A DNA stretch of 64,000 nt from Trema orientale (taxonomy: Eukaryota; Streptophyta; Magnoliopsida; Rosales; Cannabaceae), in NCBI GenBank assembly GCA_002914845.1, contig JXTC01000518.1, positions 62,001 through 126,000 on the forward strand. The letters are read 5' to 3'. Within the stretch, counting starts at the first letter, position 1. The number at the start of each line of letters is the position of its first letter. Below the pieces are notes generated by a model. It was given only the letters and a program-made list of their open reading frames with translations, searched no databases and was not told where the DNA came from. Made by a program: the position numbers and the translations under genes. Below are positions 12,201-23,774 of the stretch, piece after piece.

Positions 12201-15200
12201 CGGGTTATCTTAGGAGATATAATTTCAGAGTCACAAGGAGCATTTGTAGCAGGAAGACAGATTTAGATATGGTTTTAGTAGCAAATGAAGTTGTTAAAGA
12301 CTAGATTTCGAGGGAAGAGCAGTTTAGTCTTTAAAATTGATTTTGACAAAAGCTTATAATCATGTGGAATGGTCCCTTTCTTGATCTTAAGAAGAAAGGA
12401 TTTGGAGAATGGTGTCGACAACGGATGATTGGTTGTTTGTCTTGAGCTTCTTATTCGGTTTTTGTTCATGGAAGACCAAGGGGAAAATTCAAGGGGTCTA
12501 TGGGATTGAGACAAGAAGATTCACTCTCGCTCTTTTTGTTTACTTTGGTGGTAGATGGTTTGAGCAGATTAATCTAGAGGGCAGTTGAAAACAATTTAAT
12601 TAGAGGCTTAGTGGTTGAAAAGTACAAGGTAGAGGTTACACATTTACAGTTTGCAGATAACACTCTTTTCTTCCTATCAGCTGGAGATAATTCTAGGTAT
12701 AATTTACAAACTCTGTTAAATGTGTGCATTTTAGTTTTTGGGTTGCGCATTAATATGGCAAAGAGCCAACTATTAGGTATCAATATAGAGGAGGAGAGTA
12801 TTATTGAGTGGGCAGGTTCAATGGGGTAAGAAGTAGGTCAATAGCCTTTGGAGTATCTGGGTTTGCCACTAGGTAGGAATCTAATTAGTTCCCTTTTTGG
12901 GAGCCGGTTATCTGAAAGGTGGCAAAGAAGCTTGACGGCTGGAAAAAGGCCTTTTTATTGAGAGAGGGACTTTTAATATTGATTGCATCAGTACTTTCAG
13001 CTCTACCTACATATTTTCTTTCATTGTTCCGAATACCTATTGGAGTGGCTAATGAATGGAAAGATTGATGAGAGATTTTCTTTGGAGCGGTTGCGATGGT
13101 GAAAAGTCGGATCATCTAGTGGCTTGGGAACATGTTTGTCGATCTAAGTCCAAAAGAGGTTTAGGTATTGGTAACGTGGTTTTTCAGAATAAAGCTTTGA
13201 TTTTCAAATGATTCTGGGAATTCCCTCAAGAAAAAAGATTCATTGAGGCATTTAATTAGTAAAAGAAAGTATGGGCTTCATCATATTTATTGGGATTCTG
13301 GTTTGGCTTTAAATACTAGTTTTCCCAGCCCCTGGAAATTTATATTCTCACATTATGATGATTTTCTTAAGTTGTTTGTTTTTAAGGTGGGGAATGGGGA
13401 CCGTATTAGATTTTGGGGAGATATTTGGAGGGGTGAAGAGGTTTTTGTGACCAGATTTCCAGCCTTATATCGAGCATCTAGTCTACATAATAGCCGGATT
13501 TCGGAATTCTTGGAGGGTCAGGGAGGAGGAGCATCAAACTTCTTTTGTTGGAATCTTCGTGCATGATAGAGAGATCGGTGAAGTGGTGGAGATGTTGGAA
13601 TGCTTGGATTCGAGTAACATTTGCAGGAATATTGAACATAAAAGGGAATGGCGGCCAGACAGAAGTGGAAGGTTTTCTTGCAAGTCTTCTTTCCATAATT
13701 TGAGGGAGATGGATGAGTTCGTCGATTTCAACTCTTATTGGATGGTGTGGAAGTCTCCGGTTCCGTATAAAGTTTAAAATTTTCGAGTGGTTGGTGGCTT
13801 TGGAGAAGATTAATGTTCATGATTTACATTAGAGGCATAGGCCCTGTCAAGCAATTTCTCCTGGCTGGTGTTCCCTTTGTAGAGATCCTGGGAAAAGCAT
13901 TGACCATTTAGTTCTTTATTGTAGCTTTTCATCGAAGATCTAGGGGAAGTTTTTGGGTGAATATAATTTATGTTAGGTCATGCTAAGATCATGTTTTGTT
14001 GTCTTCATTGATCAGTTGGAGAGTTGGTAGTATTCGGAGAAGACTGTTATGAAATATTACTATTTTGGCTATTCTTTGGGCTATGTGGGTGAAAGAAATA
14101 ATCATATTTTTGAGGATAAAACATCTGTGGAGGAGGAAATTTGGGAGAAAGTGAAATTTTGGGATGCTATTTGGTTAAATAGCATTAAGGAGTTTAATAA
14201 ATTTTCTTTTGCTGATTTATTGAGAATTTGGGAGTTGTGAATTTAGAAAGGGTACTATTATTTGTTGTTATGAGGAGAATTAAGTTCTCTAATTTCTGTG
14301 GGCACATCTCGTTCCCTTGTTTTATAAATTTCTATTTTATATTAGATATTTGTTTGTTTGTTAAAAAAAAAAATCAAACATGGGATTAGGATCTTATCCC
14401 AATCCTAGTCCACTGCACCAAACAAGGCCTAAATGAATTGTTTTATGACTATCTGATTATTCCTTTGAAGTGACTATGGAGGATTTTTTTCCCTGGCAGT
14501 CTTGCAGTTTTAGAAGTTTTATGAAATTGCTTGGAGTCCTTTTTAAGCTTGTATTAGGATTTCAGCTTTTAGTTTGAATTGACTGACTATTATCTAGAAA
14601 GTTAGTTGGCATAATATCACATTTTCTTGAAGCATAATTCATTGTGATTTTCGTACATTCACCTTCATGTCTACTTGTGTGCTGATCATGAATATTATCA
14701 CTAACTACTTGAGTTTGGAATTTGTCTCATTGCTTAAAATTTTCAGATAAGTTAGATGTGAAAGAAGTATCTTGTAACTCTAGCAGTATATTTGTTCAAA
14801 ATAATTTTATTTATTTATTTTTTATTTATTATTTTTTTAATGTTTACAGATCTGCCGTGTTGAGGACATTCTTGTGAGTGGCCTTGTCAGGGGAAGTGTA
14901 ATTCACATCCACAGGGCAAGGACTGTAATTATTGGTACTAATGGTTTGATCACAGCATCGGAATCAGGTAATAACATGATAGAGTTTACCTAAACATACA
15001 AATGATTGCATTTCTTCAGCTTCTTATTAGTAAGGCACCCCTTTTTCAGGTTGCAGTGAAGGTATTGGAAAGGGAAACTATTCAAATGGAGCTGGAAGTG
15101 GTGCCGGACATGGGGGAAGAGGGGGCTCTGGATATTTCAATGGGAGGATGAGCAATGGTGGCAATAAATATGGCAATGCTGACCTTCCATGTGAACTGGG

Positions 15201-18200
15201 AAGTGGAGCTGAGGGACCCAATCACTCATTTAATAATGTGGTTGGAGGGGGAATGATTGGTAAACATCTCTACCATCCTCATTTCCTCAGTCCAAAGAAA
15301 AAACTTCATTTATGCTTTGGTAATATACACATATAATGAGTTAATATTAAAAACAAATGCAAATTAATTAAGTTGCTAGGAGTTGCACCATAGGCTAAAG
15401 TTAGGCAAGCAGATGGATCTAGAGAACACTCACCAAATAGAATTGTGTGGAAACTTCAGAACCATGAACGAAATCTCCCGTTTTAGATCCACCGTATTAG
15501 GTTTTAGGATCAATAATTACTAGTGTCAATATTCGAAAGGAGACATATCAAGTGGCTGCCTTTATGCTATAAAAGGGCGTCAATATTCGAAAGGAGACAG
15601 ATCAAGTGGCTGCCTATGTGCCACAAAATATAAATCCGGTCTTTAATTTGTTTTTGTTGTTTGATGTATGGCCATCATGTTTTAGCTATACTTTTGTTTG
15701 ATGTATGGCCATCATGTTTTAGCTATACTTTCACATTTCTTATTCATGTTTTAACTATACTTTCACTCTTCTTATTCATGCTTTATGTTTCCTAGTGATG
15801 GGATCAATCCAGTGGCCACTCTCGGGACTTGATATCTATGGATCTTTGAGTGCCGATGGTCAAAGCTTAAGTAAAACATCAAGAAACGTTAATGGTTCTA
15901 CAATGGGTGGAGTTGGTGGAGGTTCGGGTGGAACAATCCTCCTTTTCCTTCAAGAGCTCAGGCTTGCAAAGAACTCATCTTTGTCCGTTTTGGGGGGGAA
16001 GGGTGGTCCTCATGGTGGAGGTGGGGGTGGGGGTGGTAGAGTTCATTTCCACTGGTCCAAGATCGACATTGGGCATGAATATATTCCTGTTGCGAGCATA
16101 AGTGGCTCGATTAACGATAGGTATGGCTGAACATTGAGACATACGGCATAATAAAAGATATACTACGTTGCTAACATGTCTTTGAGTGTAATATTAGAAA
16201 GAGTAGAAAAGATTATATTATTGGCAGTTAATGCAACTTCCATTGTTCTAAAATCTTTTCAAGCTATAACTGATGTACACCTACAACCTTCATATTTGTT
16301 TAGTAATGTCTGTTTACGTTTTCATGAATCATGCTAACTGACAGCGGAGGTGCTGGGGATAATGGTGGTCTTTATGGTGAAGAGGGCACTATCACTGGAA
16401 GAAAATGCCCCAAGGGCCTCTATGGCACTTTCTGCAGGGTGCGTTCCATATTTCTGATATTACCGCCATGTGATATTTGTTTTCACTTCTGAAGGAACTA
16501 GCGATGTTTTACTGCCATAAGTGATTGGGTTTAACACTTTCAGTACATAAAAGGAAGCCACTGGACGTAATTTCATATTTGTTCAGTAATGTCATATCCT
16601 TGTGATATAACTGTCACATTTTTTTTGTAAGCTTTGCTGCCTTATTGTTACTTGTTTAATATGAGGGCATAAGTTTGTATCTTAAATGTTGAGTAGGGTG
16701 GCAAAATCTTTTTTTCTTTTCCTTGGTAGGGTGGAGAGAACCTTTCCTAAATTTACGCTCAGGCAAGAGAGAAATAGAACATTGAAATGCAAAAGGAACA
16801 GTGTACATGGAAGTCACTTTATCATTCCTTTATAATCACTAGATATCAGAATAATCTAAGATTCATTAAGTGAAAATCAGGCACCTAGAAATTAAAAGAG
16901 ATTCTTCAAGTTGTATTCAATTTCACTTGAATGAAAACGTGAAACTTCATCTAACCCGTCGGTTGAATATACTAAGTATAGCACTTAAACTTATCTAAAA
17001 CAAATTTTAGTTTAAAATTTGTATTTGTGTAATATCTCACGTGTTTGTGATACAATTCTGCAGGAATGTCCTATTGGCACGTATAAAGATACTGATGGCT
17101 CTGATGCAAATCTCTGTGTTCCTTGTCCAATTGATCTTCTTCCAAGTCGTGCTGAGTTCATATATATGCGAGGTAAGTTTATCATGTCGGTGTAATTCTA
17201 AGAAGAATTCTTGGTCACGTACTCTCACCTCACATAAAATTGCGTAACTGTTTCAGGCGGAGTTACTCAGAAATCATGTCCCTATAAGTGTATATCTGAC
17301 AAGTATAGAATGCCAAATTGCTATACACCTCTTGAAGAGCTACTTTATACTTTTGGAGGACCCTGGCCTTTCTCAATTCTGCTATCATGCATTTTGGTGC
17401 TTCTAGCTATGTTATTAAATACTTTAAGGATAAAGTTTGTCGGTTCAGGTTCTTATAACAGTGCAGGTTCGATTCAACATCACAGTCATCACCATTTCCC
17501 ATCTCTTCTTTCCTTGTCTGAGGTATGTAAATATACACATGCTTTTCTCTTCGACAACCACTTCCTTAAGTTTTGTCGTGTGTTTTGCAGAATTTGACAA
17601 AAGTGCTGCACTTACCTCTCCCTTTCTCCTCTTCTTCTTCTTCTTTTATTTTTTTATTTTTTATTTGTTTTAAATTGTTTATATATATTTATATATAATA
17701 GGTGCGAGGAACCAAATTTGAAGAAGCTCAGAGCCATGTTCACCGGATGTACTTTATGGGTCCTAATACCTTTAGAGAACCTTGGCATCTTCCCTACTCT
17801 CCTCCTAATGCAATCATTGAAATAGTGTAAGAAAGTAACTTTTAAAACAGCATATGATGGCATTTTGAATGTTAATGTAATAGTTTGATTTGAACTATAA
17901 CATTGCTCAACACTATTGTACTTGATTGAGTAGTAGATTTCAAACTCTTTCAAGTTTGGATTTTCCTTTTTCGTCTTTTCTGTTTAAAGTAACGTTCTTT
18001 CTGCCCGAAAAAAAGGGATTATTGACCTATTGTTGGTATAATACTACTCCTTATTAACACCTTCCTGTACAGTGACTCGGCATGCTCTAGAGCCAGTAAG
18101 ATTGGAAGCATAATTATGTTGGTATCCTGTTGATTTATTTATTTATTTTTTATTATTATTATTTTGTGTTTATGCTACAATCCTTTTTGGGCAACAGGTA

Positions 18201-21200
18201 TGAAGATGCTTTTAACAGATTTATTGATGAGGTCAACTCTGTTGCTGCTTATGATTGGTGGGAAGGATCAGTTCATAGCATTCTTTCAGTTCTTGCATAT
18301 CCTTGTGCCTGGTCCTGGAAACAGTGGCGTCGGCGAACGAAAGTTCATCGTCTTCAGGAATTTGTAAAGTCTGAATATGACCATTCATGTCTCCGCTCTT
18401 GTAGATCCCGAGCATTATACAAAGGGATGAAGGTTTGAATTGTGACCTACTTCCTTTTCAACAACTGATTTATCGTTTTTTTGTCCTTCCATTTAAAATC
18501 TTCACTTAAGATTTTAATTACTATTTTCAAGGTTTGCATTCATATTTTGGTGGTATCTGTGATTGTCCTGAACTCCCCTTATTATCTTTACTGGCATAGA
18601 GTTAAAACAAATCAGTGTCCTATTCCACATCATTATCCTTCTCGTTTTTCCTTTAATCTTTCAAAACTTGTAAGGATGCCCTTGTTTGAAACTTTACCAC
18701 AAGAATTATATTGTAAAAGAGAAAGAAAGGGAAAAATGAATATTATGCTATTTTCACTTTTTTTTTTTGAACTTATTAAAGTGGCTCCTAGCCTTGTGGG
18801 CCTTTCATTCACGAGGTTAAGAGAACACGTGAACATACAGAATGTATTTGGCTCATTTAAGCTAATGCTGATTTTGTCGTGCTCGGAAACACTCCTTTCT
18901 CAACCTATTTGTAAGAACTGTCATAGTAATTTATCATTGAGAAGAGAAAAATTGCACCAGATCGAAAAATTGGAAGCAGATTATTGAGGAGAGAAAAATT
19001 GCACCAGATCAAAAGAAAGGAAGCAGATTGCTGATTATTTTTCACCCCTTTTAATTTCTCAATTTAGGGATCTTTCGTGTAGTATGTTTACGTTTTTCAC
19101 ATAGCTATTATATCTCATCCCAAAGTTCGGAAAATCTTCATTTAAGCTCCTCTCTTTATGCTCAGGTATCCTTTAACATTTTGGCCCTTACCACCCCTGC
19201 TGTTCAGGGAAATGTACAGCTGAACTGATTATCTACTGTTTGATTTACTTGAGTCATATTCATGGAGTGGCAAATAATGTAGGTTGGAGCAACACCAGAC
19301 TTGATGGTGGCATATATTGATTTTTTCCTCGGTGGTGATGAGAAGCGTGTAGACATGGTGTCAATTATACAGAAGAGATTTCCCATGTGCATAATATTTG
19401 GCGGGGATGGTAGCTATATGGCACCTTACAATGTTCATAGTGATGTATTATTGACCAATCTCATTGGGCAGGTCTTTGTTGATCCTTTGAAGTAATTTTG
19501 TCCATTGTTATTTCACTATTTATATCTGAAATAACGTATAAACTATATTCTGCCAGCATGTCCCAGGAACTGTGTGGAATCGTCTGGTGGCTGGTTTAAA
19601 TGGTCAGTTGAGAACGGTGAGGCATGGATCTATTCGTTCTCATCTAATCCCGGTCATTAATTGGATAAATAGCCACGCAAACCCTCAACTTGAGTTCCAT
19701 GGGGTTAAAGTTGAGCTTGGATGGTTTCAAGCGACAGCTTCTGGGTACTATCAGCTCGGGATATTGGTTGTAGTCGGTGACTATCCTCTTCAGAATATGG
19801 ACCAGTCCGAAGTTTTGGATAGAAGTAATAGCGGAACTCCAAGGTAACTTGAGTAATTTCAAGATTGCTTAGGCAAAAGCATCTATCTACAATTCACACA
19901 CAGCAGCACTGTAAACATAGTTCTTGCATATTTGACAAACATAATATAATAGTGAAAATTTTCGGATAATTTGGAATGCCTAAGACCGACAGAGTATGCA
20001 TTCAGCATAAACAAGATGGATATCAGTTTGTTTGTCTTTCCAAATTATGATTAATTTGGGTGAAATTGGTAATCTGCGAACTTTAGCCAACCTATGTATG
20101 ATGACATTTGATTTATTGATGTGAAAACTGTTACATGGGGAGACAACATTAACTGAAGACAATTTTTTCTTTATCAGAAAACAGAAAACTGGAAATTGAG
20201 TAACGACATCGTATCCCTTATTCCCCACTGGAAATGTTTCCTTCTACTGAAACTTGCATGGCATGGCATTATAAGGATATATTATCTTACGCTATGTAGA
20301 CTTTGGACTGAACTGAACGTTTTTTGGGGCCAAAATTCTTGTTACTAGCCCCATTTTGAATAGAGTACACAGACATAACATAACTCAAAGAATGAAATTT
20401 TTTAATTTATACATATATACCAGTATATCGGTTAGTATAAATGGTTATTGACCTTATTGTTTTAAATTTTTCGATCCATATGCAGGAATAATGCTGCATT
20501 TGCAAGGACAACTTTTAAGCAGTCGCAGCAAAGCTTGCCATATGTAGGTCATGCATTGTCTATTAAAAAGATCACTGGAGGAATTAATGGAGGTCTTATA
20601 AATGAAACTACTTTGAAATCATTGGATTTTAGAAGAGACTTCCTCTTTCCAGTTTCTCTCATAGTGCACAATACAAGACCAGTTGGTCGTCAGGTAGTTT
20701 AAAGAAATCACTTGTGCCACCTCTGATGTATTGTGATCAGTTAAAATTTTAATCATCTAATGTTAACTTGGTCTTTCAGGAAACCCTGCAGCTGCTGATT
20801 ACTGTCATGCTTTTGACAGATCTTTCTGTCACCCTTCTTACATTGCTTCAATTCTATTGGATTTCTCTTGGAGCTTTCCTTTCAATCTTGCTTATACTCC
20901 CTCTGTCCCTACTTTCCCCATTCCCAGCTGGGTTGAATGCATTATTCAGTAAGGAACCTAGAAGAGCTTCGCTTGCTCGTGTCTATGCATTGTGGAATGC
21001 CACATCTCTATTTAACATTGTAAGTTGCAAAAACTTGTGATATCATTAGCTAGCTAGAATTCCTTTTTTGCATATTTAATGCAAGTGAGATGCATCTTCT
21101 TTTCTTTAATAGGAAACAGACTTTTTTGAATAAAATGTTCAGTAAGAAGCTACATTGAATTTGTGACCATAGGTGGATGCCTTTTGATCTCATCCTTGTT

Positions 21201-22310
21201 TTGGGGATGCGAGGGGTTGGTGAAGACTTCACCTGAAATAGTTGGAGGTCATTATGTGACAAAACTAATACTGCTTCCATACCACAAGTGATTAAGAAAA
21301 TATCATTGCTTTGTCAATTTAACCAGTTGCAATCTGAGAAGAAAGAAAGTTTTAACTAATAGGATTGAAATATATATATATATATATATATGGGCCATAA
21401 TCCAGTAGGTTTTTTTTTTAATCTATAAATAAGTTTTTTTTTTTTAGCCGTTGGATCATTTATATAATGGCTACTATGATTTGAGTAATTAGAAAAAAAA
21501 TAATAATAACAATAAGTACACATTATTTAATACTTTTCTCTCTCTATTTTTTATTATGAAAAGACGTGCGTAATGAATTTTAATTAGGCAAAATAATATC
21601 TACTGGATTGGTGCCATATATATATGTTTATATGATATAGAGATGTAAAGACCTGCAAAAGCTCCATAATACATGGAGCTACACTGCTGAAACGATAATT
21701 CAGTTTCCCTCTCTTGTTCCAGTTCTACAAGAACTTTCTGTCATTCTAATTGAAGACCGAATAAGAAGATGGCGTCCTCATTGTATCTTTGAATGATGTA
21801 GATGTAATAATTTTGGCATTAATGATTTAACCAATTTAAGTTTTGACACTTTGAAATACTTGTTCAGTCATAGATATTTGCGAAGGCATTGTCTTATTGC
21901 TTAAAATATATTTGGTCGAGTCTCTTTGGTAACATTGTCTGATTAATTTAGTCTTGACCCTTGTAGGCGGTTGCATTCATTTATGGCAGTTGTCATTATG
22001 GATTTTCCTCTGTCCAGCTTCCTGATAAGGCAAATACATGGAACACTAGAAGGTGAGGCTTGAACCTCTTATTTCCAATCAATTTCGAGATTCTGATTCT
22101 CTTCTTTTGCAGCTTAAACTATAAGAGTTTTCAATTGAACTTTCGTTCAGGGAGGATGCTAAATGGTGGCTTTTGCCTACCATTCTCCTGTTGTGTAAGA
22201 TAATACAAGCTCGTTTTGTGGACTGGCACATAGCAAACTTAGAAATCGAAGATTATTCGCTGTTCTGTCCGGATCCAGATGCTTTTTGGGCCCATGAGTC
22301 TGGTTCATGA
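126..22310 (+). CDS. Glycine-rich multi-pass membrane protein (plant GRP / ephrin-receptor-like family), 22 exons
   Basis: Exons read from splice signals and reading-frame continuity: 126-985, 1396-1511, 2389-2597, 4424-4543, 5316-5444, 5637-5762, 6123-6178, 6275-6374, 14850-14967, 15050-15259, 15796-16120, 16345-16438, 17064-17172, 17257-17522, 17702-17826, 18198-18432, 19283-19471, 19557-19843, 20486-20693, 20780-21019, 21967-22052, 22151-22310. They total 4368 nt, in frame throughout, giving 1455 residues. A hydrophobic signal peptide covers about residues 1-30. The ectodomain has Gly-rich stretches (about 181-287, and a run of eight Gly near 760) and many N-glycosylation sequons. A Cys-rich GCC2/GCC3-like module lies at about 811-843. 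Membrane segments are likely near 893-915 and 1295-1345, plus one in the last exon. It resembles Arabidopsis At5g47020, At5g11700 and At4g32920 as I remember them. Those proteins have no established function and no kinase domain despite the 'ephrin receptor' label. Met126 is the first in-frame Met after an in-frame stop at 117-119; Met132 is an alternative start. Intron 4 uses a GC donor. I am sure of family and frame and less sure of the exact start. Confidence 0.93.
1513..2388. other. Intron 2 of the GRP-like gene, including an unresolved base
   Basis: This 876-bp intron runs from the donor after 1511 to the acceptor before 2389. I see no coding content. An N at 1813 marks an unresolved position that may hide missing sequence, as it clearly does at 40008. 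The stretch near 1950-2040 resembles generic MITE debris, but I could not define ends. Confidence 0.6.
2786..3157 (-). repeat. LTR A of a TRIM-like retroelement (inverted)
   Basis: This 372-bp unit lies in intron 3. On the minus strand it starts TGATGAGGAACATG and ends TTCTACATCA, giving TG...CA termini. It is the reverse complement, with moderate divergence, of LTR B at 3170-3540. No primer-binding site borders it, so it may be a solo or 3' copy. It has no coding capacity. Confidence 0.7.
3170..3540 (+). repeat. LTR B of a TRIM-like retroelement with adjacent tRNA-Met primer-binding site
   Basis: This 371-bp plus-strand LTR starts TGATGGAGATC and ends TTCTACATCA. Just downstream, at about 3542-3556, is TTGGTATCACAGCC. 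This is one mismatch from the initiator-Met tRNA primer-binding site TGGTATCAGAGCC that is usual in plant Copia and TRIM elements. It forms a large imperfect palindrome with LTR A, with only 12 bp between the two. Confidence 0.7.
3691..4068 (-). repeat. LTR C of a TRIM-like retroelement (inverted) with primer-binding site
   Basis: This 378-bp minus-strand LTR starts TGATGAAGAATAGG and ends CCTACATCA. It abuts a reverse-oriented primer-binding site, GGCTCTGATACTAA, at about 3676-3689. About 150 bp of AT-rich non-coding DNA separates it from LTR B, so two primer-binding sites face each other. All three LTRs are 371-378 bp and no gag or pol is present, which fits a miniature (TRIM-class) element that has rearranged. 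Confidence 0.65.
4544..4545 (+). other. Non-canonical GC splice donor (GC-AG intron 4)
   Basis: The coding frame ends AAG at 4543 and is followed by GCAAGT. The next coding segment resumes at 5316 after an AG, in frame and matching the family. Apart from the C, the donor fits the consensus, as is usual for the GC-AG introns that make up a small minority of plant introns. Confidence 0.85.
5189..5222. repeat. (TG)n(CG)n(TG)n alternating purine-pyrimidine tract
   Basis: An uninterrupted alternating tract of about 34 bp lies in intron 4: TG repeats, then CG repeats, then TG repeats. Such tracts are classic Z-DNA formers and are prone to length polymorphism. Confidence 0.85.
6608..6870 (-). repeat. 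3' LTR of a decayed Ty1/Copia element
   Basis: On the minus strand this starts TGTTGTGAATC and ends TCTCTCTGCA. It sits directly after a polypurine tract (TAAAAGAGAA, 6871-6880), which itself follows the RNase H remnant. The order RNase H, polypurine tract, LTR is that of a Copia 3' end. The matching 5' LTR was not found and is probably lost beyond 9850. Confidence 0.6.
7455..7745 (+). mobile_element. Solo LTR inserted in the Copia relic
   Basis: This 291-bp segment begins TGTTGA and ends CCAACA (perfect TGTTG/CAACA ends) and interrupts the Copia reverse-transcriptase frame. Copia coding similarity stops at 7746 on one side and resumes below 7450 on the other. It contains a promoter-like TATA box (CTCCTATAAATAGG) at about 7669-7682. 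No clean 5-bp target duplication remains (TATTA on the left, ATACT on the right). It belongs to a different family from the 6608-6870 LTR. Confidence 0.7.
8905..9327 (+). mobile_element. 5'-truncated LINE (L1-type) 3' end with poly-A tail
   Basis: A plus-strand reading frame at 8909-9109 encodes the C-terminal ORF2 tail typical of plant L1 elements (motifs LWAVWSERI, RIFED, LWDKIIFW). A short 3' UTR and an A15 tail at 9313-9327 follow. The same tail, diverged, is present in the larger LINE at 14049-14240. It splits the Copia integrase region, so it inserted later than the Copia element. Confidence 0.8.
9843..10040. repeat. Two diverged direct repeats, period about 132 bp
   Basis: The motif GGCATCAAATATGGGAT starts near 9845 and again near 9977. 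Both copies share a following block ending in GGAATGATATATCGAACT. They sit just upstream of the large LINE and may be part of its 5' region or a tandem duplication at its insertion point. Confidence 0.6.
10085..14373 (+). mobile_element. Large degenerate L1-type LINE inside GRP intron 8
   Basis: Scattered plus-strand frames match L1 ORF2 in order. The endonuclease begins near 10618 (KILSWSIR) and continues to 11208 (GSDFNAVRE). Reverse transcriptase runs at 11889-12830: DGFSLAIFQ, KDYRPI, SQGAFVAGRQI, then LQFADN where active elements have a YADD-type box. The zinc-knuckle-like tail is at 13559-13777 and 14049-14240. An A11 tail ends at 14373. Stops, frameshifts and the damaged active site show it is inactive. 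The 5' boundary is approximate. It is in the sense orientation of the host gene, and its A-rich tail lies 476 bp before exon 9. Confidence 0.85.
15525..15733. repeat. Two small tandem duplications in GRP intron 10
   Basis: A 54-bp unit beginning GTCAATATTCGAAAGGAGAC occurs at 15525 and 15579. A 37-bp unit beginning TTTGATGTATGGCCATCATG occurs at 15660 and 15697. The 37-bp copies look identical. They expand the intron without touching the exons. Confidence 0.85.
18433..19282. other. Intron 16 of the GRP-like gene with a short tandem duplication
   Basis: This 850-bp intron is AT-rich and has no supported coding content. Near 18940-19030 a block of about 44 bp containing GAGAAAAATTGCACCAGATC is tandemly repeated with a few changes. 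Confidence 0.6.
21391..21616. mobile_element. MITE with inverted ends in GRP intron 20
   Basis: The left end is TGGGCCATAATCCAGTAG and the reverse complement of the right end is TGGCACCAATCCAGTAG. Both are flanked by (TA)n tracts, consistent with insertion into TA-rich DNA. It is about 226 bp and non-coding. The superfamily is not assignable without a search. Confidence 0.6.
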
Positions 22311-23115
22311 TACATTGTATGTTTATGGAATAGGATATCAGCTTGTGTGTTATTCTGCTGGCAGGCAAGAGGCCTTATATTCTACCCTCAGTACAGGTGC
22401 GGCTGCTTTTCTGGTGTATATATAAGTTACATAGATGTACAAAGCTTTGTTTATAGGTGGTGCATTTTTCCTTCACTGTGAGTTGTGACCATGGTGGAGT
22501 GCAAAGAAGATAGAGAATAGATTCTTCCCTTTTTTCCCCCAACTCAAAGCTAGGAGATAGGAAATAGATTCATTGTTTATTTTTTTCAACGATGAGTTTC
22601 TTGGAATCAAAATGTTTCTTTTTTCCCCATAATATAAGCATTCTCTCTCTCTCTCTCTTTTTCCCCTCCAAACCCCCCGCCCCACCCCCCCCCAACTCTC
22701 CTTTCTTTCTTCCCTTCTTAAGATTTAGTGACATTAGTTTAGTTATCAATATTCAATTATGAAGTTAGGCATTAGAGATGTAGTGAATGTCATTAGTACA
22801 CAATCGGCTAAAAACCTGAGACACGCCTGCCTTCTTTTCCTTTTTATCTGAAGAATGTTGATGTTTGAGTTTACTGAAGTTACATTGCGTATTAATATTC
22901 CATCTTTCTTTGTCTGCACAATTGGACAGATGAACCATAGACTGCATATATTATTGCCTCTGAAGTTTTGTGTTGCTATTTATCTTGTTTCATCTCGATA
23001 TTTCTTACTAGCACAGGCCAATCTTCAGTGTGTCCTCAAATCTCGAGAGGGACCGAATTTTGACATACTTTGCCCTATTTTTATAGTTACTCTCGTGAAA
23101 CCCCTACACGAGACC
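22311..23115. other. 3' UTR and downstream spacer of the GRP-like gene
   Basis: No gene is supported here. The first few hundred bases after the TGA at 22308-22310 are presumably 3' UTR. A CT-rich and C-rich stretch lies at 22638-22690. The 121-codon open frame at 22855-23220 shows no recognisable domain and runs into a transposon, so I do not call it a gene. Confidence 0.6.
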
Positions 23116-23123
23116 CGTACACC

Positions 23124-23774
23124 CAGTGGCAGAGCCAAGTTTTCAAATTTAGACTACAGTTTTTTTTTTTATATATATTTTAGTATAAATTTTGTTGGTA
23201 GGCTGCACACTTTAAAGTGAATAGAAAATAGATTTCACAAGTGATGAAAGGAAATGAGAAATAGGCTTCACTTAAGAAAATGATAAAATGGACTTCACAA
23301 GAGGGGGGTTCACTAAGGGCTTTTTAGCAAAATGGCCGAATTGTGGATCATAATTCGTAAAATAGCCGTTTTTCAAACTTTGTTAAAAGATTATCGAATT
23401 TTGAAAATTATTTGAAAAATAGTCATTATTCATATTTAGTTATCAAAATATATTGATCTATTTTTTTTTTGAAAATTGATTTATTTTTTAAAAAATTGAT
23501 ACAGTTTTCAAAATTTGATTTACTTTATAAAAAATTGATTTATTTTATCAAAATAAAGTTATAAAATCAGCCATTTATCAAACTGGTGTAAAAAAAGGCC
23601 ATTTTTTAAATTTATTTGAGAAAGAAAAAAGGTTATTTCTTATAAATACTCCTAATGCAAAATTTTAAAGGGGAGCAAATATAAAATTTTCTAACAAAAC
23701 AAGGTAAAAGACTAATTCTTTTTAAAGTCAGGGGCAGGGCAATTTTTCCCCGGGCTAATGTGGCTCTGCCATTG
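23124..23774. mobile_element. Non-autonomous hAT-type element with 8-bp target duplication
   Basis: The termini are inverted: CAGTGGCAGAGCC on the left and CAATGGCAGAGCC on the right (reverse complement), 12 of 13 identical. They are flanked by identical 8-bp direct repeats CGTACACC at 23116-23123 and 23775-23782. A CAGTG-type end with an 8-bp duplication is diagnostic of hAT. The 651-bp interior is AT-rich and non-coding, so it would need a transposase supplied elsewhere. Confidence 0.88.

Noticed and set aside
17437..17673. Alternative reading frames across GRP exons 13-16
   Set aside because: They are shadows of the true frame; splice phase and family similarity support a single frame only.
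22855..23220. A 121-codon open frame downstream of the GRP-like gene
   Set aside because: It crosses the left target duplication and end of the hAT-type element at 23124, so it is not a conserved gene.
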